Part shown: positions 49,061 through 56,825 of the stretch, piece by piece
Numbering within the stretch: the stretch's first letter is position 1
How the letters are laid out: each line of letters opens with the position of its first letter
From: Georgenia daeguensis
GTDB taxonomy: Bacteria; Actinomycetota; Actinomycetes; Actinomycetales; Actinomycetaceae
Direction of reading: 5' to 3'
Assembly: GCF_039537705.1 (NCBI RefSeq)
Contig: NZ_BAABBA010000017.1
Location: 33,254-97,253, forward strand
DNA: 64,000 nucleotides
Translations under genes and position numbers: made by a program
Notes under the pieces: generated by a model
Database searches by the model: none
What the model saw: the letters and a program-made list of their open reading frames with translations, nothing else
What the model was told of the DNA's origin: nothing

Positions 49061-50018
49061 GCAGGGCGGCGTTGAGCTCCACCCCGGTGCCGCTGCGGGG
49101 AAGCGCCTCCACGGCGCCGGAGAGGGAGTTGCGCCGGAACAGCAGGTTGTCGTGGCCGGAGAGCTCGCGGGCCGCGACCACCGGCGGCTCGGTGAGCTGA
49201 CCGTGGTTGGGGCGGGTGCCGCCGCCGGCGAGGACCGAGACCTTGGTGCCGGCCGTGAGGTACAGCCCCGCCTCGACGACGCAGTCCGCCCCGAGGGAGA
49301 TGCCCAGGCCGGCGTTCGCGCCGAGCAGGGAGCGCGGGCCCACGGAGATGACCTGCTTGCCGCCGCCGGAGAGGGTGCCCATGATCGAGGCGCCGCCGCC
49401 GATGTCGGCGCCGTCGTGGACCACGACCCCCTGCGAGACACGGCCCTCGACCATGGACCGGCCCAGCGTGCCGGCGTTGAAGTTGACGAAGCCCTCGTGC
49501 ATGACGGTGGTGCCGGCGGCCAGGTGGGCGCCGAGCCGCACGCGGTCGGCGTCGGCGATGCGCACGCCCGCGGGCATGACGTAGTCGACCATCCGGGGGA
49601 ACTTGTCGACGCCGTGGACCGTCACCGTGCCGTGGGCGGCGCGCAGGCGGGCCCGGGTGGTCTCGAACCCCTCCACGGCGCACGGGCCCGCCGAGGTCCA
49701 CACCACGGTGGGCAGGACGGCGAAGATCCCGTCGAGGTTGATCGTGTTGGGGGCCACGAGGGTGTGCGAGAGCAGGTGCAGGCGCAGGTAGGCGTCCTCG
49801 GTGGAGGCCGGTGCGGCGTCGAGGTCGATCTCGGTGCGCACGACCTCGGTGCGCACGCCCCGGTCGGCGTCGGGGCGCTCGAGCGCGGTCAGGTCCGCGG
49901 GGGTGCCGGCGTCGGCGGGGGCGGGGCCCAGCGCGGGGGAGGGGTACCACACGTCCAGGACGTCGCCGGAGTCGGTGCGGGTGGCGAGGCCGAAGGCCCA
50001 GGCGGTGCGCTCACTCAT
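49053..50018 (-). CDS. dapD: Tetrahydrodipicolinate N-succinyltransferase
   Basis: 321 aa left-handed beta-helix acyltransferase that succinylates tetrahydrodipicolinate in lysine/DAP synthesis, feeding DapC. The actinobacterial DapD form is recognised by LHLLSHTLVAPNTINLDGIF, MPAGVRIADADRVRLGAHLA, and TTVMHEGFVNFNAGTLGRSM. ADIGGGASIMGTLSGGGKQ follows. The hexapeptide-repeat domain and C-terminal loop are complete. Start ATG 50018 has TAGTCT exactly 6 nt upstream on the minus strand, indicating a leaderless mRNA. It overlaps the following lysozyme-like gene by 8 nt. Confidence 0.95.
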   Translation of the reverse strand: MSERTAWAFGLATRTDSGDVLDVWYPSPALGPAPADAGTPADLTALERPDADRGVRTEVVRTEIDLDAAPASTEDAYLRLHLLSHTLVAPNTINLDGIFAVLPTVVWTSAGPCAVEGFETTRARLRAAHGTVTVHGVDKFPRMVDYVMPAGVRIADADRVRLGAHLAAGTTVMHEGFVNFNAGTLGRSMVEGRVSQGVVVHDGADIGGGASIMGTLSGGGKQVISVGPRSLLGANAGLGISLGADCVVEAGLYLTAGTKVSVLAGGGTRPNHGQLTEPPVVAARELSGHDNLLFRRNSLSGAVEALPRSGTGVELNAALHA

Positions 50019-50024
50019 GCCCCA

Positions 50025-50030
50025 AGACTA
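50025..50030 (-). promoter_or_regulatory. -10 hexamer of dapD (leaderless)
   Basis: Minus-strand TAGTCT, 6 nt before the ATG. Confidence 0.65.
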
Positions 50031-50090
50031 GGTGCCGCCGCCCACGGGCGGTGACCGCCGCCCGGGTTCCGGACGGCGCGGCGGCGTCGA

Positions 50091-50984
50091 TCAGTTCCGC
50101 ACCAGGCGGGGGCCGGCGACGCGGGCGCCGAGCTCCTCCACCCGGCCGACCAGCTCCCGGTCCGCCGTCGTGACCAGGACGTCGTTGGCGGGGTCGCGCA
50201 CCAGGCGGCGGACCACCGCCACGAGGGCGTCGTCGCCGTGGCCGTCCGCGCTGACCACGCTGACGCCGTCGACGGCCTCGACGCTGCGGGCCGCCCCCTC
50301 GGTGACGAGGACGACGTCGGGGAACCAGCTGCCTCCGGGGAGGCCGACGGCGCGGGCGGGCAGGCCCTCGCGCACGAGGGCGGCGAGGTGGTCCCGCAGG
50401 CGGCGCGTGGCGCCGGCACGGTCCGCCCACCACCCGTCCGGGCGGGAGCCGACGACGTTCGCCGCGTCGACCACGATCACCAGGCGCCGCAGCATGCGCC
50501 GGAGCTCCGGCAGCGCGTCGGCGAAGGCGGGCAGCAGGTCGAGACCGTCGAGGCCGTCGAGGCCGACCCAGCGGACCTCGAGGCTCTCCGGGTCGGTCAC
50601 CGACGGGTCCAGCGGGGCCACGGCCTCGGCCAGCACGGTGGTGTAGGACCAGTCGGGGTGGACCAGGGCGCGGTCAGCGCGCAGCCGCATCGCCGCCGTC
50701 GGGACTCCCGCCTCCTCGGCCGCCTCCCGGACGGCGCCGGCGCGCGGGCTCTCGCCGTCGGTGATCGCCCCGCCCGGCAGGCCCCACGTGCCCCCGTGGT
50801 GCGACCACAGTGCGCGGTGCTGCAGCACGACCTCGACGCCGGCCGGCCCGGGCCGCCACAGCAGGAGCCCTGCGGCGCCGTTCAGTCCCCAGTGCCGGGC
50901 GCCGCAGGCGCACTCGACCCAGCCGTCGCCGGGCTGACGGTGCACGCGCGCGTCGGGCGGGGGGCGGTGTGCGGGCGAGGTCAC
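50091..50984 (-). CDS. NUDIX hydrolase fused to NYN/PIN-like domain
   Basis: 297 aa two-domain protein. The N-terminal part has WVECACGARHWGLNGAAGLL with two Cys, then a NUDIX box GGAITDGESPRAGAVREAAE followed by EAG. The C-terminal ~110 residues (LVIVVDAANVVGSRPDGWWA, GHGDDALVAVVRRL, DVLVTTADRELVGRVEELGA) form an NYN/PIN-like nuclease fold with the expected acidic residues (VDAAN, GDD, TADRE). The pairing suggests coupled nucleotide hydrolysis and RNA cleavage, but that is inference. GTG 50984 is chosen because sequence upstream is Arg/Cys rich and lacks homology-like content. It is divergent from nsrR. Confidence 0.82.
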   Translation of the reverse strand: MTSPAHRPPPDARVHRQPGDGWVECACGARHWGLNGAAGLLLWRPGPAGVEVVLQHRALWSHHGGTWGLPGGAITDGESPRAGAVREAAEEAGVPTAAMRLRADRALVHPDWSYTTVLAEAVAPLDPSVTDPESLEVRWVGLDGLDGLDLLPAFADALPELRRMLRRLVIVVDAANVVGSRPDGWWADRAGATRRLRDHLAALVREGLPARAVGLPGGSWFPDVVLVTEGAARSVEAVDGVSVVSADGHGDDALVAVVRRLVRDPANDVLVTTADRELVGRVEELGARVAGPRLVRN

Positions 50985-51167
50985 CGGATCAGCGTCGCAC
51001 ACGGGCCGCGGCCGGTCCCGGACGAGCGGCCAGGCGCGCGTCCGGCATGCGGACAGCGTGACGTGATCTTCCGCCGGGCAGATCCGACATGCCGGGCGGA
51101 ACCGGACAGGACATCCCTCCCGAAACGTCGTGAACCGGGGCGTAACGGACTTCATACGACAGCACCG

Positions 51168-51192
51168 AAATTGGAGTCGCAGACTCCGATTT
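51168..51192. promoter_or_regulatory. NsrR-type operator candidate
   Basis: AAATTGGAGTC-GCA-GACTCCGATTT, 11-bp arms with a single mismatch. It ends 3 nt before the TACGGT -10 box of the regulator gene itself, consistent with autoregulation. Confidence 0.65.
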
Positions 51193-51195
51193 ACG

Positions 51196-51201
51196 TACGG
51201 T
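51196..51201 (+). promoter_or_regulatory. -10 hexamer of nsrR-like gene
   Basis: TACGGT, 7 nt before ATG 51209; leaderless spacing. Confidence 0.55.
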
Positions 51202-51208
51202 GCCGCCC

Positions 51209-51685
51209 ATGCAGCTCACCCAGTTCACGGACCTCGGCCTCCGGGTGGTCATGCGCCTCGCCGCCGAGACGCCGCCGTCCGCGCCGAGCACCCGCGTGCT
51301 CGCCGACCAGCTGCAGGTCTCCTACTCCCACACGGCGAAGGTGGTCACCCGGCTCTCCGAGCTGGGCGCGGTGGTGACCCGCCGCGGCCGGGGCGGCGGC
51401 CTGGCGCTGACCGAGCTGGGCCGAGGTGCCTCCGTGGGCTGGCTGGCGCGGCGGCTCGAGGGCGAGGAGGAGGTGGCCCGTTGCGAGGGTCCCTCGCCCT
51501 GCCCGTTGCGGGCCGCCTGCGGGCTCCGCGGCGCCCTGCGCGCGGCCCAGGAGGCCTTCTACGCCTCGCTCGACGCGGTGACCGTCGAGCAGGTCGCGCG
51601 GGCGCCGGCCGACGTCGTCCTGCTCGACCTCGCCCGCCCGGACGCCCGGGCCGCGCCCGCCGCCGCACCGGCGCTCGGGCGCTGA
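51209..51685 (+). CDS. nsrR: Rrf2 family nitric oxide-sensing repressor
   Basis: 158 aa Rrf2-type winged-helix regulator. It starts MQLTQFTDLGLRVVMRLAAE and has three cysteines at 92, 98 and 104 (CEGPSPCPLRAAC), the C-X5-C-X5-C pattern of the NsrR iron-sulfur cluster that NO destroys. It should repress hmp, encoded 49 nt downstream, and probably itself through the inverted repeat upstream. ATG 51209 is favoured by TACGGT 7 nt before it; GTG 51200 would add three residues. The Pro/Ala tail after residue 145 is not conserved in the family. Confidence 0.9.
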   Translation: MQLTQFTDLGLRVVMRLAAETPPSAPSTRVLADQLQVSYSHTAKVVTRLSELGAVVTRRGRGGGLALTELGRGASVGWLARRLEGEEEVARCEGPSPCPLRAACGLRGALRAAQEAFYASLDAVTVEQVARAPADVVLLDLARPDARAAPAAAPALGR

Positions 51686-51734
51686 ACCCCGATCCCCCCG
51701 TCAGTCAAGAGATCCGTCAGGAAGAGAGAGACCG

Positions 51735-52961
51735 TTGCTCACACCGCAGTCCGAGGAGATCGTCCGCGCCACCCTGCCCGCGGTGGGGGGTGCGCTGGGC
51801 GAGATCGCCCCGCTCTTCTACCGGAAGATGTTCGCCGCGCACCCCGAGCTCGAGCGTGACCTGTTCAACCGGGGCAACCAGCGCCAGGGGGAGCAGCAGA
51901 AGGCCCTGGCGAGCTCGATCGCCGCGTTCGCGACGCTGCAGCTGGAGCCGGACCCGGCCAGGCAGGACCTGGTCCTCTCCCGCATCGCCCACAAGCACGC
52001 CTCCCTCGGCATCACCCCCGAGCAGTACCGCATCGTCCACCAGCACCTCTTCGAGGCGATCGCCGAGGTGCTCGGCGACGCCGTCACCCCCGAGGTCGCG
52101 GCGGCGTGGGACGAGGTCTACTGGCTGATGGCGGAGACCCTCATCGCGATGGAGAAGGGCCTCTACGGCGGCGCGGGGGTGGAGGTCGGCGACGTGTGGC
52201 GCACGGTGCGCGTGGCGGCCCGGCGGCTGGAGTCCGCGGACACCGTCTCCCTCGTGCTGACCTCGCCCGACGGGGAGCCCCTGCCGGCGTTCCTGCCCGG
52301 CCAGTACCTCTCCGTCGGGGTCACCCTGCCCGACGGCGCCCGTCAGATCCGCCAGTACAGCCTGTGCTCGGCGCCCTCGGAGGGCAGCTGGCGCATCACC
52401 GTCAAGCGCGTCCTCGCGGCCGAGCTGGCCGACGGCGTGGTCGCGCCGGCCGGCGAGGTCTCGAACTTCGTCTACGACAACGTCTTCGAGGGGGACGACC
52501 TGCGGGTCACCCTGCCCTTCGGGGACGTGGTGCTCCCGCCGGAGGGCGACGCGCCCCTGCTGCTCGCCTCGGCGGGGATCGGGTGCACCCCTGTCATCGG
52601 CATGCTGAACCACCTCGCCGACACCGAGGACCGGCGCGCGATCTCCGTGCTGCACGCCGACCGGTCGGCCGCCAGCCACGCCCACCGCCGCGAGCTCGCG
52701 GAGCTGGTCGAGCGCCTGCCCTCGGCCAGCCTGCACCGCTGGTACGAGGACCTCGGTGCGCGCCGGCCGGTCGACGTCGTGCACGCGGGACGGGTCGACC
52801 TCTCCGAGGTAGCCCTCGAGCCCGGCACGCAGGCGTTCCTGTGCGGGCCGCTGCCCTTCATGCTCGCCGTGCGCGACGCGCTGGTGGCCCGGGAGGTCCC
52901 GGCCGAGAACATCCACTACGAGGTGTTCGGGCCGACGACGTGGACCGGCGCCTTCGCCTGA
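51735..52961 (+). CDS. hmp: Flavohemoglobin / nitric oxide dioxygenase
   Basis: 408 aa. The globin domain (1-140) has the proximal His in IAHKHASLGITPEQY. The FAD domain has RQYSLCSAPSEGSWRITVKR, and the NAD(P)H domain has LASAGIGCTPVIGML and FLCGPLPFMLAVRDAL. It converts NO to nitrate using O2 and NADPH in the cytoplasm. The start is TTG 51735 (LTPQSEEIV) with AGGAAGAGAG at about 51719-51728. It directly follows nsrR in the same direction, giving a self-contained NO sensing and detoxification module. Confidence 0.95.
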   Translation: MLTPQSEEIVRATLPAVGGALGEIAPLFYRKMFAAHPELERDLFNRGNQRQGEQQKALASSIAAFATLQLEPDPARQDLVLSRIAHKHASLGITPEQYRIVHQHLFEAIAEVLGDAVTPEVAAAWDEVYWLMAETLIAMEKGLYGGAGVEVGDVWRTVRVAARRLESADTVSLVLTSPDGEPLPAFLPGQYLSVGVTLPDGARQIRQYSLCSAPSEGSWRITVKRVLAAELADGVVAPAGEVSNFVYDNVFEGDDLRVTLPFGDVVLPPEGDAPLLLASAGIGCTPVIGMLNHLADTEDRRAISVLHADRSAASHAHRRELAELVERLPSASLHRWYEDLGARRPVDVVHAGRVDLSEVALEPGTQAFLCGPLPFMLAVRDALVAREVPAENIHYEVFGPTTWTGAFA

Positions 52962-52973
52962 GCCCCCGCAGGC

Positions 52974-53011
52974 CGGCCGCCCGCTCGTGCTCCGGCGCGT
53001 GCGGGCGGCCG
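52974..53011. terminator. Bidirectional terminator after hmp
   Basis: An 11-bp perfect stem CGGCCGCCCGC/GCGGGCGGCCG with a 16-nt loop, between convergent hmp and the biotin carboxylase gene. Confidence 0.75.
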
Positions 53012-53043
53012 CAGCCGCAGGGTCCCCTGACGGCCGGGTGACG

Positions 53044-54888
53044 TCAGTTCACCGAGGCGTCGTCCATGGGGTCGATCTGGCAGATCACGGCGCCCGTGGC
53101 GACGTTCTGGCCGACGGCGGCCGCCATGCCGTGCACACGCCCGGCGCGGTGCGCCACGAGCGGCTGCTCCATCTTCATGGCCTCCAGCACCACGACGAGG
53201 TCGCCCGCCTGGACGATCTCGCCGTCCGCGACGGCCACCTTGACGATGGTGCCCTGCATGGGGGAGGTCAGCGACGCGCCGTTGCTCCCGGCCGCGGCAG
53301 CGGTGCGCCCCGCCGAGCGGCGCACGGGCCGGCGGGCGGCGCCGCGCAGGCCGCCGGAGATCCCGAGCCCCGCCGGGATCACGACCTCCAGGCGCTTGCC
53401 GCCGACCTCGACGACGACGCGCTCGGTCGCCTCCGCCTCGGCCGGCTCCGGCGTGGGCGGCGGGGTCGCGGACCGGGTGGAGGGCAGCGCGCGCAGCCGC
53501 TCGGCGTAGTCGGTCTCGATCCACGTGGTGTGCACCCGGAAGCTCTCGGCGCCGCCGGCGGCGACGAAGTCCGGCTCGGCGAGCACCGAGCGGTGGAAGG
53601 GCAGGACGGTGGGCAGGCCCACGATCTCGGTCTCCCGCAGCGCGCGGCGCGCCCGCTCGATCGCCTGCTCGCGGGTGGCGCCGGTGACGATGATCTTGGC
53701 GAGCATCGAGTCGAAGGCGCCGGAGACGGAGTCCCCGCCGACGACGCCGGAGTCGACCCGCACGCCCGGCCCCGAGGGCCACGTGAGCGAGGTGATGGTT
53801 CCCGGGGCGGGCATGAACCCGGACGCCGGGTCCTCGCCGTTGATGCGCAGCTCGATGGAGTGGCCGCGGGGCGCGACGGTGTCGTAGCCGAGCTCCTCGC
53901 CCTCGGCGAGGCGCAGCTGCTCGCGCACCAGGTCGATGCCGGCGACCTCCTCCGTCACCGGATGCTCGACCTGCAGGCGGGTGTTGACCTCGAGGAAGGA
54001 GATCGTCCCGTCCACGCCCACGAGGAACTCGCAGGTGCCGGCGCCCACGTAGCCGGCGGCCTTCAGGATCGCCTTCGACGCCTCGACCAGCTGGCGCTCC
54101 TGCTCGGGGGAGAGGAACGGGGCGGGCGCCTCCTCCACGAGCTTCTGGTGGCGGCGCTGGAGGGAGCAGTCGCGGGTGGAGACGACGACGACGTTGCCGG
54201 CGGTGTCGGCGAGGCACTGCGTCTCGACGTGGCGGGGGCGGTCCAGGAAGCGCTCGACGAAGCACTCGCCGCGCCCGAAGGCCGCGGTGGCCTCGCGCAC
54301 GGCGGAGTCGAACAGCTCCGGGATCTCCTCGCGGGTCCGGGCCACCTTGAGGCCGCGGCCGCCGCCCCCGTAGGCGGCCTTGATCGCGACCGGCAGGCCG
54401 TGCTCGTCGGCGAAGGCGAGGACTGCGGCGGCGTCGGCCACGGGGTCCGCGGTGCCGGGCACCAGGGGGGCGCCGACGCGCTGGGCGATGTGGCGGGCGG
54501 TGACCTTGTCGCCCAGGGCCTCGATCGCCTCGGGCGGCGGGCCGATCCACACGAGGCCGGCGTCGATGACGGCGCGGGCGAAGTCCGCGTTCTCGGAGAG
54601 GAAGCCGTAGCCCGGGTGGACGGCGTCCGCGCCGGAGCGGCGGGCCACGTCGAGGATCTTGCCCGCGTCCAGGTAGGTCTCCGCGGCGCGCATTCCGCCA
54701 AGGGCGAAGGCCTCGTCGGCGAGCTTGACGTGCAGGGCGTCGCGGTCGGGGTCCGCGTACACGCCCACGGTCGCGATGCCCGCGTCGGCGCAGGCCCGGG
54801 CGACGCGCACGGCGATCTCCCCGCGGTTGGCGATGAGCACCTTCCGGAGCCGGTGACGCTGACCCGGCAGGGTGGAGGTGCTCGGCAT
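53044..54888 (-). CDS. Acyl-CoA carboxylase alpha subunit (biotin carboxylase/BCCP)
   Basis: 614 aa. The biotin carboxylase domain begins RKVLIANRGEIAVRVARACA and has the ATP-grasp loop AAYGGGGRGLKVA and carboxylase block GAGTCEFLVGVDGTISFLEV, then NTRLQVEHPVTEE. A C-terminal biotinyl domain carries the biotin lysine in VLEAMKMEQPL. The Ala/Pro/Arg-rich linker between them (about 495-535) is typical. It is the alpha chain of acetyl/propionyl-CoA carboxylase; the beta carboxyltransferase is not in the window. Start ATG 54888 (MPSTSTLPGQRHRLRK) has only a weak ribosome-binding site. The 614-aa length fits actinobacterial AccA3-type proteins. Confidence 0.93.
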   Translation of the reverse strand: MPSTSTLPGQRHRLRKVLIANRGEIAVRVARACADAGIATVGVYADPDRDALHVKLADEAFALGGMRAAETYLDAGKILDVARRSGADAVHPGYGFLSENADFARAVIDAGLVWIGPPPEAIEALGDKVTARHIAQRVGAPLVPGTADPVADAAAVLAFADEHGLPVAIKAAYGGGGRGLKVARTREEIPELFDSAVREATAAFGRGECFVERFLDRPRHVETQCLADTAGNVVVVSTRDCSLQRRHQKLVEEAPAPFLSPEQERQLVEASKAILKAAGYVGAGTCEFLVGVDGTISFLEVNTRLQVEHPVTEEVAGIDLVREQLRLAEGEELGYDTVAPRGHSIELRINGEDPASGFMPAPGTITSLTWPSGPGVRVDSGVVGGDSVSGAFDSMLAKIIVTGATREQAIERARRALRETEIVGLPTVLPFHRSVLAEPDFVAAGGAESFRVHTTWIETDYAERLRALPSTRSATPPPTPEPAEAEATERVVVEVGGKRLEVVIPAGLGISGGLRGAARRPVRRSAGRTAAAAGSNGASLTSPMQGTIVKVAVADGEIVQAGDLVVVLEAMKMEQPLVAHRAGRVHGMAAAVGQNVATGAVICQIDPMDDASVN

Positions 54889-55127
54889 GGGGCGCTCCCG
54901 GGGTGCGAGAAGGGTGAGATGACCGCACCACGTTAGCCGTGCGTCGTCGCCGGTTCCCACTTCGACCCGGCGACGCGCGCCAAGTCTGTCCATCCCTTCA
55001 ACGGCGCCCGGTGGCAGTTGTGCGATTCCGACAACTTCGTGCGGTGTGACGTGTGTCATGGGGTCTGGCCTTGTAGCAGGGTCACAAATTCCGGGTGGCG
55101 CACGGCCGGCGCGGGAGGATGGGCGGC
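54889..55127. other. Divergent intergenic region with inverted repeat
   Basis: 239 nt between the carboxylase gene (minus) and the uracil-DNA glycosylase gene (plus). It contains AGTTGT-N9-ACAACT (55016-55036) and is AT-richer than the surroundings between 55015 and 55095. No clear -10/-35 pair is seen. Confidence 0.4.
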
Positions 55128-55964
55128 GTGCCCGACGCCGCTGTGCCCCTGCCCCACCCGGTCACCGGGCAGCTCTTCCCCTCGCCGGTCCCGCCCGGCA
55201 CCGGCTGGCCCGGGGATCCGGCCTGTCCGTCGACGACGGTGGCCACCACGGCGGAGGAGGTCGCGGCGCTCGCCGCGGCCGCCCGGGACGTGGCCGACGT
55301 CGACGCTCACGTCTCGGTGTGCCGTGCCTGCCCGCGCCTGGTCGCCTGGCGCGAGTCCGTCGCGACGACGGGGCGGCGCGCCTCCTTCGCGAACCAGCCG
55401 TACTGGGGCCGCCCGGGGCCGGGGTTCGGTGACGCGGCGCCCCGCGTCCTCGTCGTCGGGCTGGCGCCGGCGGCGAACGGGACCAACCGGACCGGGCGGC
55501 TGTTCACCGGCGACCGCAGCGGGGACTGGATCTACGCCGCCCTGCACCGCGCCGGCTACGCGAACCAGCCGGAGAGCGTCGCGGCCGGGGACGGCCTGGA
55601 GCTGATCGGGCTGCGGATCGTCTCGGCCGTGCGCTGCGCCCCGCCCGCGAACAGGCCCACGCCGGAGGAGCGGCGCACGTGCGGGCAGTGGCTCGACCGG
55701 GAGCTCGCCCTCGTGGCGCCGGGCCTGCGCTCCATGCTCGCGCTCGGCGCCATCGGGTGGGAGGCGGCACTGGCCTCGGCGCGACGGCTCGGCTGGGACG
55801 TCCCCCGCCCGCGGCCGCGGTTCGGGCACGGGGCGGAGGTGCTGCTCCGCGCCGCGGACGGTCATCGGGTGCGGCTGCTCGGCAGCTACCACGTCAGCCA
55901 GCAGAACACGTTCACGGGCAGGCTCACCGAGGAGATGCTCGACGAGGTTGTCGCCCGGCTCTGA
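55128..55964 (+). CDS. Family 5 (UDGb-type) uracil-DNA glycosylase
   Basis: 278 aa. The cysteine-containing N-terminal part has CRACPRLVAWRE, giving cluster ligands together with later Cys residues (AVRCAPP, RRTCGQW). Motif 1 is GLAPAANGTNRTGRLFTGDR, and the DNA-binding loop is GSYHVSQQNTFTGRLT. It removes uracil and other deaminated bases from DNA, using an iron-sulfur cluster for structure. Motif 1 has Asn after PAA where many family 5 proteins have His. GTG 55128 is chosen for the GGGAGG site at 55113-55118. It converges on maf with a 3-nt gap. Confidence 0.88.
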   Translation: MPDAAVPLPHPVTGQLFPSPVPPGTGWPGDPACPSTTVATTAEEVAALAAAARDVADVDAHVSVCRACPRLVAWRESVATTGRRASFANQPYWGRPGPGFGDAAPRVLVVGLAPAANGTNRTGRLFTGDRSGDWIYAALHRAGYANQPESVAAGDGLELIGLRIVSAVRCAPPANRPTPEERRTCGQWLDRELALVAPGLRSMLALGAIGWEAALASARRLGWDVPRPRPRFGHGAEVLLRAADGHRVRLLGSYHVSQQNTFTGRLTEEMLDEVVARL

Positions 55965-55967
55965 CGC

Positions 55968-56624
55968 TCAGGCCAGGGGGCCGGACCAGAGGTCGGGCAC
56001 CGTGTGGCCGAGCCGGCCGAGCAGGTCCCGCAGCAGCGGCAGGCTGAGGCCCACCACCCCGTGGTGGTCGCCCTCGATCCCGGTGACGAACGGGCCGCCG
56101 AGGCCGTCGATCGTGAACGCCCCCGCCACCCGCAGCGGCTCGCCGGTGGCCACGTAGGCGTCGATCTCGGCGTCGGAGAGGTCGGCGAAGTGGACCACCG
56201 TGGAGGAGGTGGCGCCCACCTCCTGCCCGCCGCCCACGAGCCAGTGCCCGGTGTGCAGCTCGGCCGAGCGGCCGCGCATCCGGCGCCACCGCGCCACGGC
56301 GTCCGCGGCGTCCGCCGGCTTGCCCACCACCTCCGCGCCGGAGCCGTCGTCGATCTCGAGCATCGAGTCGCAGCCGAGCACCAGATCGGCCTGGGCCGCC
56401 ACGGGGGCGGTGCCGAGGACGTCCTGCGCCTTCGCCCGGGCCAGCACGAGCACCTGCTCGGCGGCAGGGAGCTCGCCCCGACCGGAGGCGACGGCCTCGG
56501 CGACCGCGGCCGCGAGCACCGCCGGCTCGTCGACGGTGGAGACCGCCACGAGGGGATTGATCCCCGCCGAGCGGAGGGTGGACAGACGGGCCGGGGAGGC
56601 GGAGGCGAGCAGCAGGGTGGTCAC
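55968..56624 (-). CDS. Maf-like nucleoside triphosphate pyrophosphatase
   Basis: 218 aa. It starts TLLLASASPARLSTLRSAGI with the Maf SxSPRR-type motif in the form SPAR, followed by LVLGCDSMLE with the catalytic Asp. It ends GLGGPFVTGIEGDHHGVVGL. Maf proteins hydrolyse noncanonical or pyrimidine NTPs and restrain septum formation. SPARLSTL differs from the usual SPRRxxLL; the second arginine is replaced, which may alter activity. GTG 56624 has TAGGGT exactly 6 nt upstream on the minus strand. Confidence 0.88.
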   Translation of the reverse strand: MTTLLLASASPARLSTLRSAGINPLVAVSTVDEPAVLAAAVAEAVASGRGELPAAEQVLVLARAKAQDVLGTAPVAAQADLVLGCDSMLEIDDGSGAEVVGKPADAADAVARWRRMRGRSAELHTGHWLVGGGQEVGATSSTVVHFADLSDAEIDAYVATGEPLRVAGAFTIDGLGGPFVTGIEGDHHGVVGLSLPLLRDLLGRLGHTVPDLWSGPLA

Positions 56625-56630
56625 GTCGTC

Positions 56631-56636
56631 ACCCTA
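56631..56636 (-). promoter_or_regulatory. -10 hexamer of maf (leaderless)
   Basis: Minus-strand TAGGGT, 6 nt before the GTG at 56624. Confidence 0.65.
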
Positions 56637-56731
56637 GGCACTCACCGCCGTCGTCCCGTCCGGTGCCGTGTCGCCCGGACGCCTGGGACGGGAAATTCCG
56701 CATAATCCCGCCGAAAACTCGCCTCTCAATC

Positions 56732-56775
56732 CCCCTTCCAAGGGGTGTGCACGCCCTCCCGTCGGGTCGTAGCCT
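56732..56775 (+). promoter_or_regulatory. Promoter and palindrome of the Hsp70-like/LuxR operon
   Basis: TAGCCT (56770-56775) is a -10 match about 50 nt before the start codon. CCCCTT-CC-AAGGGG (56732-56745), a perfect 6-2-6 palindrome, sits 24 nt before it, over the -35 position. It could be the autoregulatory site of the LuxR-type protein encoded in the same operon. Confidence 0.45.
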
Positions 56776-56825
56776 GGCAGCGGGCCGGGGGGCTGTGTCG
56801 ACGATGAGCGCCGTCTGGGGAAGAC

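Noticed and set aside
51040..51101. Inverted repeats GTCCG-N5-CGGAC and TTCCGCC/GGCGGAA between the NUDIX-NYN and nsrR genes
   Set aside because: Short GC-rich arms at this base composition are expected by chance, and neither sits at a recognisable promoter position.
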